A DNA stretch of 64,000 bases from Mycolicibacterium litorale (lineage in GTDB: Bacteria; Actinomycetota; Actinomycetes; Mycobacteriales; Mycobacteriaceae). Below the pieces are notes generated by a model. The model was not told the origin of the DNA, made no database searches, and saw only the letters and a list, made by a program, of their open reading frames with translations. A program made the position numbers and the translations under genes. The DNA is taken from positions 124,001 to 188,000 of the forward strand of contig CP019882.1 in the NCBI GenBank assembly GCA_002007745.1, written 5' to 3'. Below are positions 29,938 through 38,244 of this stretch, in pieces. Numbering within the stretch: the first letter of the stretch is position 1; every line of letters starts with the position of its first letter.

Positions 29938-30567
29938 CTATTTGGTGCCGAAGAGGCGGTCGCCGGCGTCACCGAGGCCCGGGACGATGTAACCGTGATC
30001 GTCGAGGGTCCGGTCCACCGCCGCGGTGTAGATCGGCACCTCGGGATGGCTGTGGTGCAGGGTGGCGATGCCTTCCGGACAGGTCAGCAGGCAGACGAAC
30101 TTGATCGACCGCGGAGCGAACTCCTTGAGCCGGTCCACCGCGGCCACCGCGGAGTTTCCGGTCGCGAGCATCGGGTCAACCACCACCACCTCGCGCTCGT
30201 GCAGGTCGCTGGGCATCTTGAAGTAGTACTCCACCGCGACCAGGGTCTTGGGATCGCGATAGAGCCCGATGTGCCCGATGCGGGCACCGGGTACCACGGT
30301 CAGCAGCCCGTCCAGGACACCGGTGCCGGCCCGCAGGATGGAGACGAACACCAGTTTCTTGCCGTCGATCACAGTCCCGGTGGTGGTCTCCAGCGGGGTC
30401 TGCACGGTGATCTCCTGCGTCGGGGTGTCACGCAGCACCTCGTAGGCCAACAGGGCGGAGACTTCGTTGGCCAGCCGCCGAAACGTGTTGGTGGAGGTCT
30501 CTTTACGACGCATCAGGGTGAGCTTGTGCTGCACCAGGGGGTGGTCGACGAGATGAACGTTCTGCAT
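29938..30567 (-). CDS. upp: Uracil phosphoribosyltransferase
   Basis: 209-residue cytosolic enzyme making UMP from uracil and PRPP. The PRPP loop is [17 protein letters not shown] near 126-142, and the C-terminal uracil site is [17 protein letters not shown]. Length and both motifs are standard. It starts ten bases after the URC4 gene and is the third gene of a URC1-URC4-upp operon, where it may feed uracil into the URC catabolic route (the yeast URC6 step) as well as salvage. Confidence 0.96.
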   Translation of the reverse strand: MQNVHLVDHPLVQHKLTLMRRKETSTNTFRRLANEVSALLAYEVLRDTPTQEITVQTPLETTTGTVIDGKKLVFVSILRAGTGVLDGLLTVVPGARIGHIGLYRDPKTLVAVEYYFKMPSDLHEREVVVVDPMLATGNSAVAAVDRLKEFAPRSIKFVCLLTCPEGIATLHHSHPEVPIYTAAVDRTLDDHGYIVPGLGDAGDRLFGTK

Positions 30568-30577
30568 GGTCTGCCCC

Positions 30578-31825
30578 CTAGAACACCGTGCCGTCGCTGA
30601 ACACCGTCAGCGGCGGCAATCCGTCACGTAACTGCTGCGCCAGCACGCGCCCGGCGGCCCACGAGCCGCCCTCCAGGACGCACGCCAGCGGCATCTGCTC
30701 GGCGTCCACTCCGAGCCGCGACCGCACCAGCGGCGCCAGTTCATCGAGCAGGCATACCGTCAACGCCCGCCACTCGATCACCAATTCGTCTGCAGCGCGG
30801 AAGCTCTGGTTTCGCCACTCGGCGTCGCGCAGCCGCAGCACGCCGGTGTCGAGAAACAGTCCACCGTTGCGGTACTCGGGCAACCCGGTCAGCTCGTCGA
30901 GATCGGTCACCGTTACCCCGGCCCAGCCGAACGGCTCCAGCAGCGAGTAGGTCAGCCACTGGGACAGCTTGTGGAACGGTACCCAGCCCGCGGTGAGTCC
31001 GGCGCCGGACACAGCCGGATGCTGCCAGCAGTCGCCCACCGACTGGTCGCCGATCATGCTGCGGCTCGGCCATATTCCGCCCAGTGAGGTCAGCACCAGG
31101 CTGAGGATGTCGTGCGCGCGGACGCTGTCGCCCGACGGCGGGCAGAGCGTGTCGAAGAGGCCGCCGGGCCGGCCGTCCGGGCCGAAGACATCGGATGCGT
31201 CGGCCATGGCGTGGCCAAGCCGGTGCAGCAACGTCACCCGGCCGTCGAGTCCGACCAGCGGATTGGCCCCGTCGACCTGGAAGGCTTCGGCCAGCTGTTG
31301 GGTGCTCACACCGGCCAGGCCCGCGGCGTCGACGCGTAACGGGTCGTCGGGATCGGTGGAGAACAGACCACCGGTGAAGGCGTGAAAGCTGGCCACCCCC
31401 AACCCCTCCGAGCGGGCGAACCGTTTGCCGGTGCCCGGCTCGCGATAGGCCCAGGCGGCCCCCGCGCCGGCGTCGAGCAGCACGCTGACGACGGTGAGAT
31501 CGACCATCGCGCGAGCCCGCGCAGCGGTGTCGCGGTGCGACAGCAGTCGATCCAGCTCCGCCTTGCGATCCACGCCACCGGACTCGAAATGCCGCCACCG
31601 GCTGTGGAACGGGATGTTCAGCTCCGGATAGTTGGCTCGGGTGACGTCGGCCACCGCCGCCGCGGCATCGGGCAGGGCGTCATCGGCCACCACGAACCAC
31701 GGTGAGTCACCGGCGCGAGCCCGTGCGGTGAGCTGACGCGCGCGGTCCCGGACCGCGCGCGTACTACGCAGCGCCGCAGCCGCTCCCGTGGGGGTGTCGA
31801 CGCCGCATTCGGTGGCCGAGCTCAC
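30578..31825 (-). CDS. URC4-family protein (DUF1688)
   Basis: 415 residues. GTG 31825 overlaps the URC1 stop (GTGA). It belongs to the DUF1688/URC4 family: features include [68 protein letters not shown] and [17 protein letters not shown]. In Lachancea kluyveri URC4 is required for uracil catabolism by the URC pathway, but its reaction is not settled to my knowledge. Its place between a URC1-type cyclohydrolase and upp strongly supports the same pathway here. Confidence 0.9.
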   Translation of the reverse strand: MSSATECGVDTPTGAAAALRSTRAVRDRARQLTARARAGDSPWFVVADDALPDAAAAVADVTRANYPELNIPFHSRWRHFESGGVDRKAELDRLLSHRDTAARARAMVDLTVVSVLLDAGAGAAWAYREPGTGKRFARSEGLGVASFHAFTGGLFSTDPDDPLRVDAAGLAGVSTQQLAEAFQVDGANPLVGLDGRVTLLHRLGHAMADASDVFGPDGRPGGLFDTLCPPSGDSVRAHDILSLVLTSLGGIWPSRSMIGDQSVGDCWQHPAVSGAGLTAGWVPFHKLSQWLTYSLLEPFGWAGVTVTDLDELTGLPEYRNGGLFLDTGVLRLRDAEWRNQSFRAADELVIEWRALTVCLLDELAPLVRSRLGVDAEQMPLACVLEGGSWAAGRVLAQQLRDGLPPLTVFSDGTVF

Positions 31826-33096
31826 CCGTGCAGTCCCCGGCCCTTGGCCTTCTTGAGTTCCGCGGCATCGGGCACCGGGCCAGGGGTGAAGTAACCGGCC
31901 GCCATCTTCGCGTCGATCTCCACTCGCGCATCGGCGGGGATGAGTTCGTCGGGAATGTTGACCCGCTCGCCGACCTCGATGCCGGCGCCGACGATGGCGT
32001 CGTATTTCATGTTGCTCATCGACACCAGGCGGTGGATCTTGCGGATCCCGAACCAGTGCAGCACGTCTGGCATCAGTTCCTGGAACCGCATGTCCTGCAC
32101 GCCGGCAACGCATTCCGTGCGGGCGAAGTAGCCTTCGGCGGTGTCGCCGCCCTCCTGACGCTTGCGGGCGTTGTAGACCAGGAACTTGGTCACCTCACCC
32201 AGTGCGCGGCCCTCCTTGCGGGAGTAGGCGACCAGGCCCACTCCACCGCGCTGGGCGCCCAGGATGCACTCCTCGATGGCGTGCGTCAGATACGGCCGGC
32301 ACGTGCAGATGTCAGAGCCGAAAACGTCGGAGCCGTTGCACTCGTCGTGCACCCGGGCGGTGAGTTCGACCTCGGGATCGGCGAGGTCACGCGGATCGCC
32401 GAAGATGTAGACGGTCTGGCCGCCGATCGGGGGCAGGAACACCTCCAGGTCTGAGCGGGTCACCAACTCCGGGTACATGCCGCCGGTCTCTTCGAACAAC
32501 ACCCGGCGCAAATGCGCTTCGCTGCACCCGAACCGCTCGGCGACACCCGGCAGGTACCAGACCGGCTCGATCGCCGCCTTGGTGACCAGGGCGGCCCCGC
32601 CGGGCAGCAGCACCCGGCCGTCGGGATGCAGCCGGCCCTTGTCGATGGCGTCGGCGATCTCCGGAAGGATCACATGCGCCTTGGTGATCGCGATCGTCGG
32701 ACGAATGTCGTGACCGGCCGCCAGTTCGGTGGCGAACGCCTCGGCGACCATGGCGCCCCACGGATCGATGCTGACGATCGCCTCGGGTCGGCTCCATTGC
32801 GGGTAGGGGCCGATCCGGTCGGTGGGCGCGGTGTTGGTCAGATCGGCCCGATGTTCGCGCGACAGCGCACCCGAGGCCACCGCGAGGGCCCGGTAGACGC
32901 TGTAGGAGCCGCTGTGGGTGCCGACGACGTTGCGGTGGCTGCGGGTGGTGGTGGTGCCGACCAGCGGCCCGCGTTCGGCAGCTGTCGGTGCGCCCCACCG
33001 GATCGGCGGCGCATCGTCCGCACCACGGTGGGAGGTCAGCCTGATATGGCCGGCCGAGCCCTTCGGCGCGGCGGGAGACGGTGCTTCGGCGGACAT
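31822..33096 (-). CDS. GTP cyclohydrolase II-type URC1 protein
   Basis: 424 residues from ATG 33096, preceded by AAAGGAG. The C-terminal half is GTP cyclohydrolase II-like: RVHDECNGSDVFGSDICTCRPYL carries the three zinc Cys pattern, and GGVGLVAYSRKEGRALGEVTKFLVYNARK corresponds to the catalytic region (GIxxYLRQEGRGIGL in RibA). The N-terminal 200-residue extension (from NVVGTHSGSYSVYRALAVASGAL) is found in URC1 but not in RibA. URC1 is proposed to open the uracil ring of a uridine nucleotide. First gene of the URC operon; a riboflavin role is unlikely. Confidence 0.9.
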   Translation of the reverse strand: MSAEAPSPAAPKGSAGHIRLTSHRGADDAPPIRWGAPTAAERGPLVGTTTTRSHRNVVGTHSGSYSVYRALAVASGALSREHRADLTNTAPTDRIGPYPQWSRPEAIVSIDPWGAMVAEAFATELAAGHDIRPTIAITKAHVILPEIADAIDKGRLHPDGRVLLPGGAALVTKAAIEPVWYLPGVAERFGCSEAHLRRVLFEETGGMYPELVTRSDLEVFLPPIGGQTVYIFGDPRDLADPEVELTARVHDECNGSDVFGSDICTCRPYLTHAIEECILGAQRGGVGLVAYSRKEGRALGEVTKFLVYNARKRQEGGDTAEGYFARTECVAGVQDMRFQELMPDVLHWFGIRKIHRLVSMSNMKYDAIVGAGIEVGERVNIPDELIPADARVEIDAKMAAGYFTPGPVPDAAELKKAKGRGLHG

Positions 33097-33360
33097 GGTC
33101 GCTCCTTTGGTCCAGGAGGTCCCGCCGGTCGACTGGCTGCCGACCAAGGGAAAGGCGCCAGCTTAGTCACTTTGTGCATCGCGTGCCGGGTTGAGTTGGG
33201 GGCATCGATGTGAACAGCCGGTGGCTCACCGACCGAACTCGGTGGTCCGCAGCGTCGCGAGCGCCTCCGGTGGCCCGCAAGCGTCCACACCGGCGACGGC
33301 TCGGCGGACGTTTGGCCACAACGCCGCGCGTCGAAACGGCTGGTCCGGCGAGCCCAGACC
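33097..33360. other. Intergenic region upstream of the URC operon
   Basis: 264 bp between the URC1 start and the end of the methyltransferase gene, both minus strand. It must hold the URC promoter. AGTCACTTTGTGCATCG near 33166-33182 is the least GC-rich part. I see no convincing ORF; the open frames on either strand are shadows. Confidence 0.45.
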
Positions 33361-34242
33361 TCAGCCCACCCGCACGGCCAGCACGGCGCGTTCGATCTCC
33401 GACACCGTGGCGCTGCGGCCGGCGGGAGCAAGATAGCGCTGCACGTACTGACTGGGTCCGACCTGCTCGCGCTCTTGCCATCCGTACTCGGCCAAGAACG
33501 GGGCCACTCGCTCCGGCGACAGACCGAACCGCCACAACGGCTTCGTGGCCGGGCTTTCGGCCACGAATCGCCGGTAGGCGTTCTCGGCGCCGTACATCCT
33601 TTGCCCGGTGAGGAAATCGTCTCGTACAAAGGTGAATACCAGCAGGCTGCCGGTGACGGCCCCGCTCAGGCACTCCAGCGTCGTGCGGGCGCTCGGCTCG
33701 GTCAGATACTGGGTGACCGCCTCCCACACGTAACAGGTACGTCGCTGCCGGCCGAAACCGGCACGCTCCAGACACGTTGCCAGGTCGTCGGTTTCGAAGT
33801 CCACCGCGGCCAGCGTGACGTGGGGCGGAATCCCGCCGAAGGTGCGGCGTAGCGCGGCGGCCTTGCCGGCGCAGTTGGTCGGCAGGTCGACTTCACAGAC
33901 CGGAATGCCGGCCAGCTCAGATATCCGATAGGCGCGGGTGTCATATCCGGCACCCAGAATGACCACCGCTTCAACGCCTTCGGCGACGGCGGCGATCACC
34001 TGGTCGTCGATGTAGCGTTTGCGGCACAGGATGCTGGCCCAGCCCCCGGCCATACGCCTGTCGGTCGCCGATTTCAACGCTGCGCGCACCGGCCGCCAAC
34101 GCGAGAGCTCCGCCGCCAGCCGACCGGCGGGCGGCAACAGCCGAGCCGCCCACGGGTCGTGCACCAGCGGTGCCGGCTCGTGCTGGTCGGCGGCCACGAT
34201 GACCATCGGCCCGATCGCGGTTTGCGCGGCGGCAGCGCTCAC
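33361..34242 (-). CDS. SAM-dependent methyltransferase, TIGR00027/LCMT-like
   Basis: 293 residues; GTG 34242 overlaps the alcohol dehydrogenase stop (GTGA). The SAM site is VVILGAGYDTRAYRI, the hallmark of the mycobacterium-expanded TIGR00027 family related to leucine carboxyl methyltransferases. Also visible are CEVDLPTNCAGKAAALRR, CYVWEAVTQYLTEPSARTTL and FTFVRDDFL. It probably O-methylates a carboxylate or hydroxyl on a small molecule or lipid. Coupling to the alcohol dehydrogenase suggests sequential action on one substrate, which is inference. Confidence 0.88.
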   Translation of the reverse strand: MSAAAAQTAIGPMVIVAADQHEPAPLVHDPWAARLLPPAGRLAAELSRWRPVRAALKSATDRRMAGGWASILCRKRYIDDQVIAAVAEGVEAVVILGAGYDTRAYRISELAGIPVCEVDLPTNCAGKAAALRRTFGGIPPHVTLAAVDFETDDLATCLERAGFGRQRRTCYVWEAVTQYLTEPSARTTLECLSGAVTGSLLVFTFVRDDFLTGQRMYGAENAYRRFVAESPATKPLWRFGLSPERVAPFLAEYGWQEREQVGPSQYVQRYLAPAGRSATVSEIERAVLAVRVG

Positions 34243-35282
34243 GGCTGCACGAGCACCCGGATGGGATTTCCTTCGGCGTGTTCGAGGATGCGGATGCCTT
34301 CGGCGATGTCTTCGAGCGGAATGATCTGACTGATCGAGCGAGACAGGTCCAGCCGCCCCAGGGAGACCAGCTTGGCCAACGTCTCGATGTCGACGTTCTG
34401 GTAGCCGAGGTGGCCGAGGACCTGGCGGTGGGTCAGGCCGAACATCGAGGTGGGGCCGATGGTCGGGGATTCGGCGCTCATCCCCACGCCGACCAGTCGG
34501 CCACCCACGGTCAGATTGTCCAGCGCCTGCTCGAAGGTCACCTTCAACCCGACGGCGTCGAACGCGACGTCGAGCTTGCGCCCCCCGGTGACCGCGGCGA
34601 TCTTTTCCTTGAGGTCGGGGTCGCGGGAGTCGAAGGCATGGTCGGCACCGACCTCGAGTGCCCGGTCGCGGACCGTCGGGTTGATGTCGACGGCGATCAC
34701 CGGGACCGCACCGACCAGGCGGGCCAGCTGCACGATGTGGGTGCCGACACCACCGACGCCCCACACTCCGACCGACTCGCCGACGCCGACCTTGCCGGTG
34801 CGCACCACCGCGCCGTACGGCGTCGACACCGCGTCCGCCAGGATGGCGGCCTGCTCCAGTGGGACGTTGTCGGGAACCCGGGTCAGACCCGCCGCCTGCG
34901 CCAGGGTGTATTCGGCCCACGCCCCGTCGTAGGCGAAAGCCATCAGCCGGATCGCCAGGCAGTTGGCCAGGTCACCGCGCCGGCAGTTGGCGCACTGCTC
35001 GCACGGCCGTCCCGCCGCGACCACCACCCGGTCACCCTCCGACCAGCCGGTGACGTCGGGACCGAGCTTGGCGATGGTGCCCGACGCTTCGTGGCCCTGG
35101 GTGACCACCGGACGCTGGGCGGGGAAGGTCCCGTTGATCAGGCTGAGGTCGGAATGGCAGATGCCGCAGAACGCCACCTTGACCAGGACCTCACCCGGGC
35201 CGGGCTCGGGTATCGGAACATCCTCCAGCACAACAGTTTTGGTATCCGCGTAGAACCGCTCGGCACGCATCGTCGCCGCCAT
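34239..35282 (-). CDS. Zinc-dependent alcohol dehydrogenase
   Basis: 347-residue medium-chain dehydrogenase. Catalytic zinc ligands lie in FCGICHSDL (Cys) and QGHEASG (His-Glu). Structural zinc Cys are in RPCEQCANCRRGDLANC (C-x2-C-x2-C-x7-C). NAD(P) binding is VGVWGVGGVGTHIVQLA followed by AVDINP, where the Asp favours NAD. RBS GAGGAGG precedes the ATG at 35282. It is first in a two-gene operon with the methyltransferase and divergent from the PPOX-fold gene. Substrate unknown. Confidence 0.93.
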   Translation of the reverse strand: MAATMRAERFYADTKTVVLEDVPIPEPGPGEVLVKVAFCGICHSDLSLINGTFPAQRPVVTQGHEASGTIAKLGPDVTGWSEGDRVVVAAGRPCEQCANCRRGDLANCLAIRLMAFAYDGAWAEYTLAQAAGLTRVPDNVPLEQAAILADAVSTPYGAVVRTGKVGVGESVGVWGVGGVGTHIVQLARLVGAVPVIAVDINPTVRDRALEVGADHAFDSRDPDLKEKIAAVTGGRKLDVAFDAVGLKVTFEQALDNLTVGGRLVGVGMSAESPTIGPTSMFGLTHRQVLGHLGYQNVDIETLAKLVSLGRLDLSRSISQIIPLEDIAEGIRILEHAEGNPIRVLVQP

Positions 35283-35333
35283 CGCTACCTCCTCGGGTCA
35301 GACACAATTTACGCCGGGCGCTACGGCCGTGGT

Positions 35334-35345
35334 TACAGTGGCGAC
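35334..35345 (+). promoter_or_regulatory. -10 box of a leaderless PPOX-fold gene
   Basis: TACAGT at 35334-35339 followed by six bases and the ATG at 35346. This predicts transcription start at the first base of the gene; no ribosome site is present upstream. A well-spaced -35 box is not evident. Confidence 0.5.
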
Positions 35346-35801
35346 ATGTCGCCCAGGATCGCCAAAGCCGACACCGTGGATCTCGCCGGGCTGCTCGCCT
35401 TCGTCCGGCCCCGCCACCGCATGGTGCTCACCACGTTCCGCGCCGACGGCTCGCTGCAGAGCTCGCCGGTCACCGGCGGTGTCGACGAGCAGGGCCGGCT
35501 GGTGATCGCCAGTTATCCGCGTCGCGCCAAGGCGGTCAACATCCGCCGCAGCGGGCGCGCCAGCGTCGTGGTGCTCTCCGACGACTTCGACGGCCCCTAC
35601 GTCCAGATCGACGGCCCGGCCGAGGTGATCGACCTGCCTGAGGCGGTTGAGCCGCTGGTCGACTACTTCCGGGCGGTCGCCGGTGAGCACCCGGACTGGG
35701 CCGAGTACCGCGAGGCGATGGTGCGGCAGGGCAAGAGCCTGATCCGGGTCACTCCGCAGACCTGGGGACCGGTGGCGACGGGCGGTTTTCCCCCGTCGTG
35801 A
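35346..35801 (+). CDS. PPOX-class F420-dependent protein
   Basis: 151-residue split-barrel flavin/F420-binding protein. The N-terminal part RHRMVLTTFRADGSLQSSPVTGGVDEQGRLVIASYPRRAKAVNIRRSGRASVVV is the standard PPOX fold with the phosphate-binding Arg/Lys strand. Mycobacterial relatives such as Rv1155 use F420 to reduce varied compounds; some only bind it. The 3' end overlaps the convergent sucrase/ferredoxin-like gene by 53 bases. Cofactor is inferred from family. Confidence 0.87.
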   Translation: MSPRIAKADTVDLAGLLAFVRPRHRMVLTTFRADGSLQSSPVTGGVDEQGRLVIASYPRRAKAVNIRRSGRASVVVLSDDFDGPYVQIDGPAEVIDLPEAVEPLVDYFRAVAGEHPDWAEYREAMVRQGKSLIRVTPQTWGPVATGGFPPS

Positions 35802-36675
35802 GCGAGGTGAGGGTGAACACCCGCACCTGGCCGGCCACCGTGGCCCGGCACTGCGACAGCAGCGGCCCGGACAGTTCCTCGCCCAGGACCACCTCGACCG
35901 GCGCGGTCGCGCCCGCCAGGACCACCCGGATGAACCCCTCACCGCGCTCGACGTCGATCGGGCGCCAGGCGGCTATCCGGTCGTCGCCGTAGGCTTCCCG
36001 CGCGAAGTACTGGGCGGCTTGGACCGCGTGCGGAAGCGAGGTCCGCCCGCGCAGGAAGCGATTGTCCACCCGCCCGTCGAGGTAGCGGTCCACCAGGGCG
36101 GCGGAATCGGTGGTGTCCACCCGGCCATAGCACAGCCCCTCGGGCAGGATCAGCATGGTCGCGGCGAACCGGTCACCGCCCAGATGTGAGCATTCCCAAG
36201 TGGATTCTGGGTGTCGCGCCGCGATGGCGGCGGTGGCCGCCCGGCCACGGACGGCACAGCACTGGTCGTGTTTGCCGTGCGCGCACACCGCAACGAGCGG
36301 CCCGGCGGCCGGGGTTCCGTCCGAACCGTCGAGCGCCAGGTCCAGATAGTCGCGGGGCTCGGCGACCTCACCGCCGTACAGCGCTTCGGCGCCGACGCCC
36401 GCGTGCGCCACGAACCAGCGCCACCGGGGCTGCGCCGGGCGCCGGCCGGGCCGGCGGATGGCGGCGATCCGCAGGCCCGCCGCCTCCGCCCGTCGCACCA
36501 CCGCGCGACCGAGCTCGGGTGCGATGCACCCCGGGGACTGCAGGAACGCCGAGGGTCCCCACGGTCCGGACAGTTCGAGCAGCAACCAGGTCGATCCCGC
36601 CGAGGCGGTCCCGTAGAGCGGATCGTGCCGTGCCAGCGACAGATCGCTGCACGCCTGTCCCGGCGCCCGTGTCAT
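35749..36675 (-). CDS. Sucrase/ferredoxin-like (thioredoxin-fold Fe-S) protein
   Basis: 308 residues, sucrase/ferredoxin-like family. The probable 2Fe-2S or redox site is CAHGKHDQCCAVRG near 131-144 together with ECSHLGGDRFAA near 161-172. The C-x8-C and C-x2-H-x2-G-D layout is typical of this family and of thioredoxin-like ferredoxins. The start overlaps the JmjC oxygenase stop (ATGA), so the two are made together. It could supply electrons or keep iron reduced for the oxygenase; that is inference. It is the last gene of the repeat-peptide operon. Confidence 0.85.
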   Translation of the reverse strand: MTRAPGQACSDLSLARHDPLYGTASAGSTWLLLELSGPWGPSAFLQSPGCIAPELGRAVVRRAEAAGLRIAAIRRPGRRPAQPRWRWFVAHAGVGAEALYGGEVAEPRDYLDLALDGSDGTPAAGPLVAVCAHGKHDQCCAVRGRAATAAIAARHPESTWECSHLGGDRFAATMLILPEGLCYGRVDTTDSAALVDRYLDGRVDNRFLRGRTSLPHAVQAAQYFAREAYGDDRIAAWRPIDVERGEGFIRVVLAGATAPVEVVLGEELSGPLLSQCRATVAGQVRVFTLTSLTTGENRPSPPVPRSAE

Positions 36676-37877
36676 CGCTGCGGGACCACCACCGCTTCCC
36701 TGAGCAGCCTCCTAATCAGCACCGTGCCGTCGGCCCGATCCAACCCCGGCAGCGCATCGGCGCCGGCGACCAGGCCCCCGTGCAGCGCGCGCAGCGCCTC
36801 AGCGCAGGACTGCGGAAAGCTCATCGTCCGGTCCGGCAGGCGCAGTGCCACTCGCTGGCCGGACTGCTCGACGGTGGCGACCAGTCCGCGGCGCCACCCG
36901 ACCGTCTCGGTCCCCGCATCAGCGGCCGCGGCGAGGGTGGCCAGTGGCCGGACCGCGGCGGGACGGGTGCGCTGGGCGTAGCTGGACGACAACTGGGCGG
37001 CGGCCGCCGCGCTGAGCGTCGAGGCGTCGTCGCGCAATACCTCGACGATCTGCGCCAGCACCTTGGTCACGGACGCGATCGTCTCATCGGTGTCGGTCGG
37101 ATCGGTACCCATCGGCAACGACTGCCGCAGCGCGTCGACGTTGGCCAGCTGGTCGAGCAATGCCGAGGCGACGTCTACACCGGTGATCGCCGAGACGCCG
37201 ATGGTCAGATGGATCGACGTGGTGTCCAGGGCCTGCGCCGCGTGCACCCACCCGCGCGGCAGGTACAGCGCGTCGCCGGCGGACAGCACCGTGTCCAGGA
37301 CCGGCTGGTCGCCGACCCGTTCACGGATAGCCGCGCGGTGCTGCGTCCACGGCTGTGACGGCAGCGGATGGTGGTGCACCGGCTCGTGCACCACCCAGCG
37401 CTTGTCCCCGGACACCTGCAACACGAACACGTCGTGGACGTCGTAGTGCGGGTCGAATCCCCGGCTGCCGCCCGGCGTGATGTAGGCGTTGGCCTGCACC
37501 GGATGGCCGATGTCGTCGACCGCATGCCGGACGAAGTCGATCAGCGGCGGCCACAACCGGTGCAGACCCTGCAGCACCACCGTTGCGCCGTCGGCCAATC
37601 GGCTCAGCAGTTTGGCGGAGTCCACCTGGTCGGGCATCTCCGCACCGAACCCGGCCGGGCCTAGGTAGCAATCCTTGGCCAGCACCTCGCCGTCCTTGGC
37701 GAGCCGGATGAACGGCGCCCGCACCCCGCGTTCGGCGATCAACTCGTCGACGGCCTCCGGCGAGAGCAGGTCGGTGAAGTCCCGGGGCAACTCCGCGGCC
37801 CTGCTGAGCAACGGCTGCCGACCCCAATAGCCCGCGGCGAAGGCCTGCGGGTCGACCGCGATGCAGCGGCTCAGCAT
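36672..37877 (-). CDS. JmjC/cupin-type 2-oxoglutarate oxygenase (RoxA/NO66-like)
   Basis: 401 residues from ATG 37877, ten bases after the repaired stop of the repeat-peptide gene. Iron ligands are H144-Y-D146 in FDPHYDVHDVFVLQVSGDKRW and His212 in LYLPRGWVHAAQ. The N-terminus (AFAAGYWGRQPLLSR) and the C-terminal winged-helix-like part match ribosomal-oxygenase cupins, which hydroxylate Arg, His, Asn or Asp side chains. As written, the repeat gene reads in frame into this ORF, giving one fused frame from 38435; I consider that a missing base. The immediately upstream repeats, rich in Asp, Asn and His, are the obvious candidate substrate. Confidence 0.85.
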   Translation of the reverse strand: MLSRCIAVDPQAFAAGYWGRQPLLSRAAELPRDFTDLLSPEAVDELIAERGVRAPFIRLAKDGEVLAKDCYLGPAGFGAEMPDQVDSAKLLSRLADGATVVLQGLHRLWPPLIDFVRHAVDDIGHPVQANAYITPGGSRGFDPHYDVHDVFVLQVSGDKRWVVHEPVHHHPLPSQPWTQHRAAIRERVGDQPVLDTVLSAGDALYLPRGWVHAAQALDTTSIHLTIGVSAITGVDVASALLDQLANVDALRQSLPMGTDPTDTDETIASVTKVLAQIVEVLRDDASTLSAAAAAQLSSSYAQRTRPAAVRPLATLAAAADAGTETVGWRRGLVATVEQSGQRVALRLPDRTMSFPQSCAEALRALHGGLVAGADALPGLDRADGTVLIRRLLREAVVVPQR

Positions 37878-37887
37878 CGGCCGGCGA

Positions 37888-38129
37888 TCAGGCCGATCCG
37901 TCGGCGCCGCCGTCGTGACCTTCGGGTTGGAGCCGCCGTCGGCGGGGCCTTCGCCGGCTGTTCCGTCGGCGCCGCCGTCATGGCCTTCGGGGTTGGAGCC
38001 GCCGTCGGCGGGGCCTTCGCCGGCTGTTCCGTCGGCGCCGCCGTCATGGCCTTCGGGGTTGGAGCCGCCGTCGGCGGGGCCTTCGCCACCGGCAGTGGAA
38101 GTGGTGATGTCCTCGTCGTCGAGTGCCAT
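37888..38129 (-). CDS. Repeat peptide: 14-residue head plus three 22-residue acidic repeats (putative precursor)
   Basis: ATG 38129 with AGAAGGGA seven bases upstream. After restoring one G at 37924-37926 the frame stops at 37888 and encodes exactly 80 residues. Head: MALDDEDITTSTAG. Then three 22-residue repeats at 15-36, 37-58 and 59-80, each starting GEGPADGGSNPEG and ending DGGADGTA (last copy SA). There is no Cys, Lys, Arg or aromatic residue; each repeat has three Asp, two Glu, one Asn and one His. Without the repair the third repeat is garbled and runs into the oxygenase ORF. No signal peptide or membrane segment. I know no described family; a precursor peptide or metal-binding protein modified by the adjacent oxygenase is the best reading. 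Confidence 0.7.
37921..38090 (-). repeat. 66-bp tandem repeat, about 2.6 to 3 copies
   Basis: In-frame 66-bp units encoding the 22-residue repeats. Copies 1 and 2 are almost identical in DNA. Copy 3 diverges at its 3' end (GGTCAC for GGCCAT; GGATCGGCC for GGAACAGCC) and lacks one C of the AACCCC run seen in the other two. Not CRISPR: there are no spacers. Confidence 0.85.
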
Positions 38130-38244
38130 GGCTGAATCCCTTCTCATTCCTGATCGCACGCCGCGCCCACGGGGCACACTGTGCGGTGACGTCTGCGGTG
38201 TTGCCGCGCGGGTGTCAAACGAAACCGTCCCAGGGAGATGGCGG
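38130..38244. promoter_or_regulatory. Divergent promoter region of the repeat-peptide cluster
   Basis: 115 bp between the repeat-peptide gene (minus) and the C39-like gene (plus). It holds both ribosome sites (AGAAGGGA on the minus strand, GGGAGATGG on the plus strand). I cannot name a specific operator; shared control of the two transcripts is plausible. Confidence 0.4.

Noticed and set aside
31822..33096. Riboflavin synthesis gene ribA.
   Set aside because: The URC1-type N-terminal extension and the operon with URC4 and upp fit uracil catabolism better.
33191..33611. Plus-strand ORF in the gap upstream of the URC operon.
   Set aside because: Its sequence is Arg/Pro/Ser-rich shadow of the methyltransferase gene with no start signal or family resemblance.
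37921..38090. Regular 66-bp repeats suggesting CRISPR or a minisatellite.
   Set aside because: The units abut with no spacers and keep an open frame of 22 residues each, so they are protein-coding repeats.
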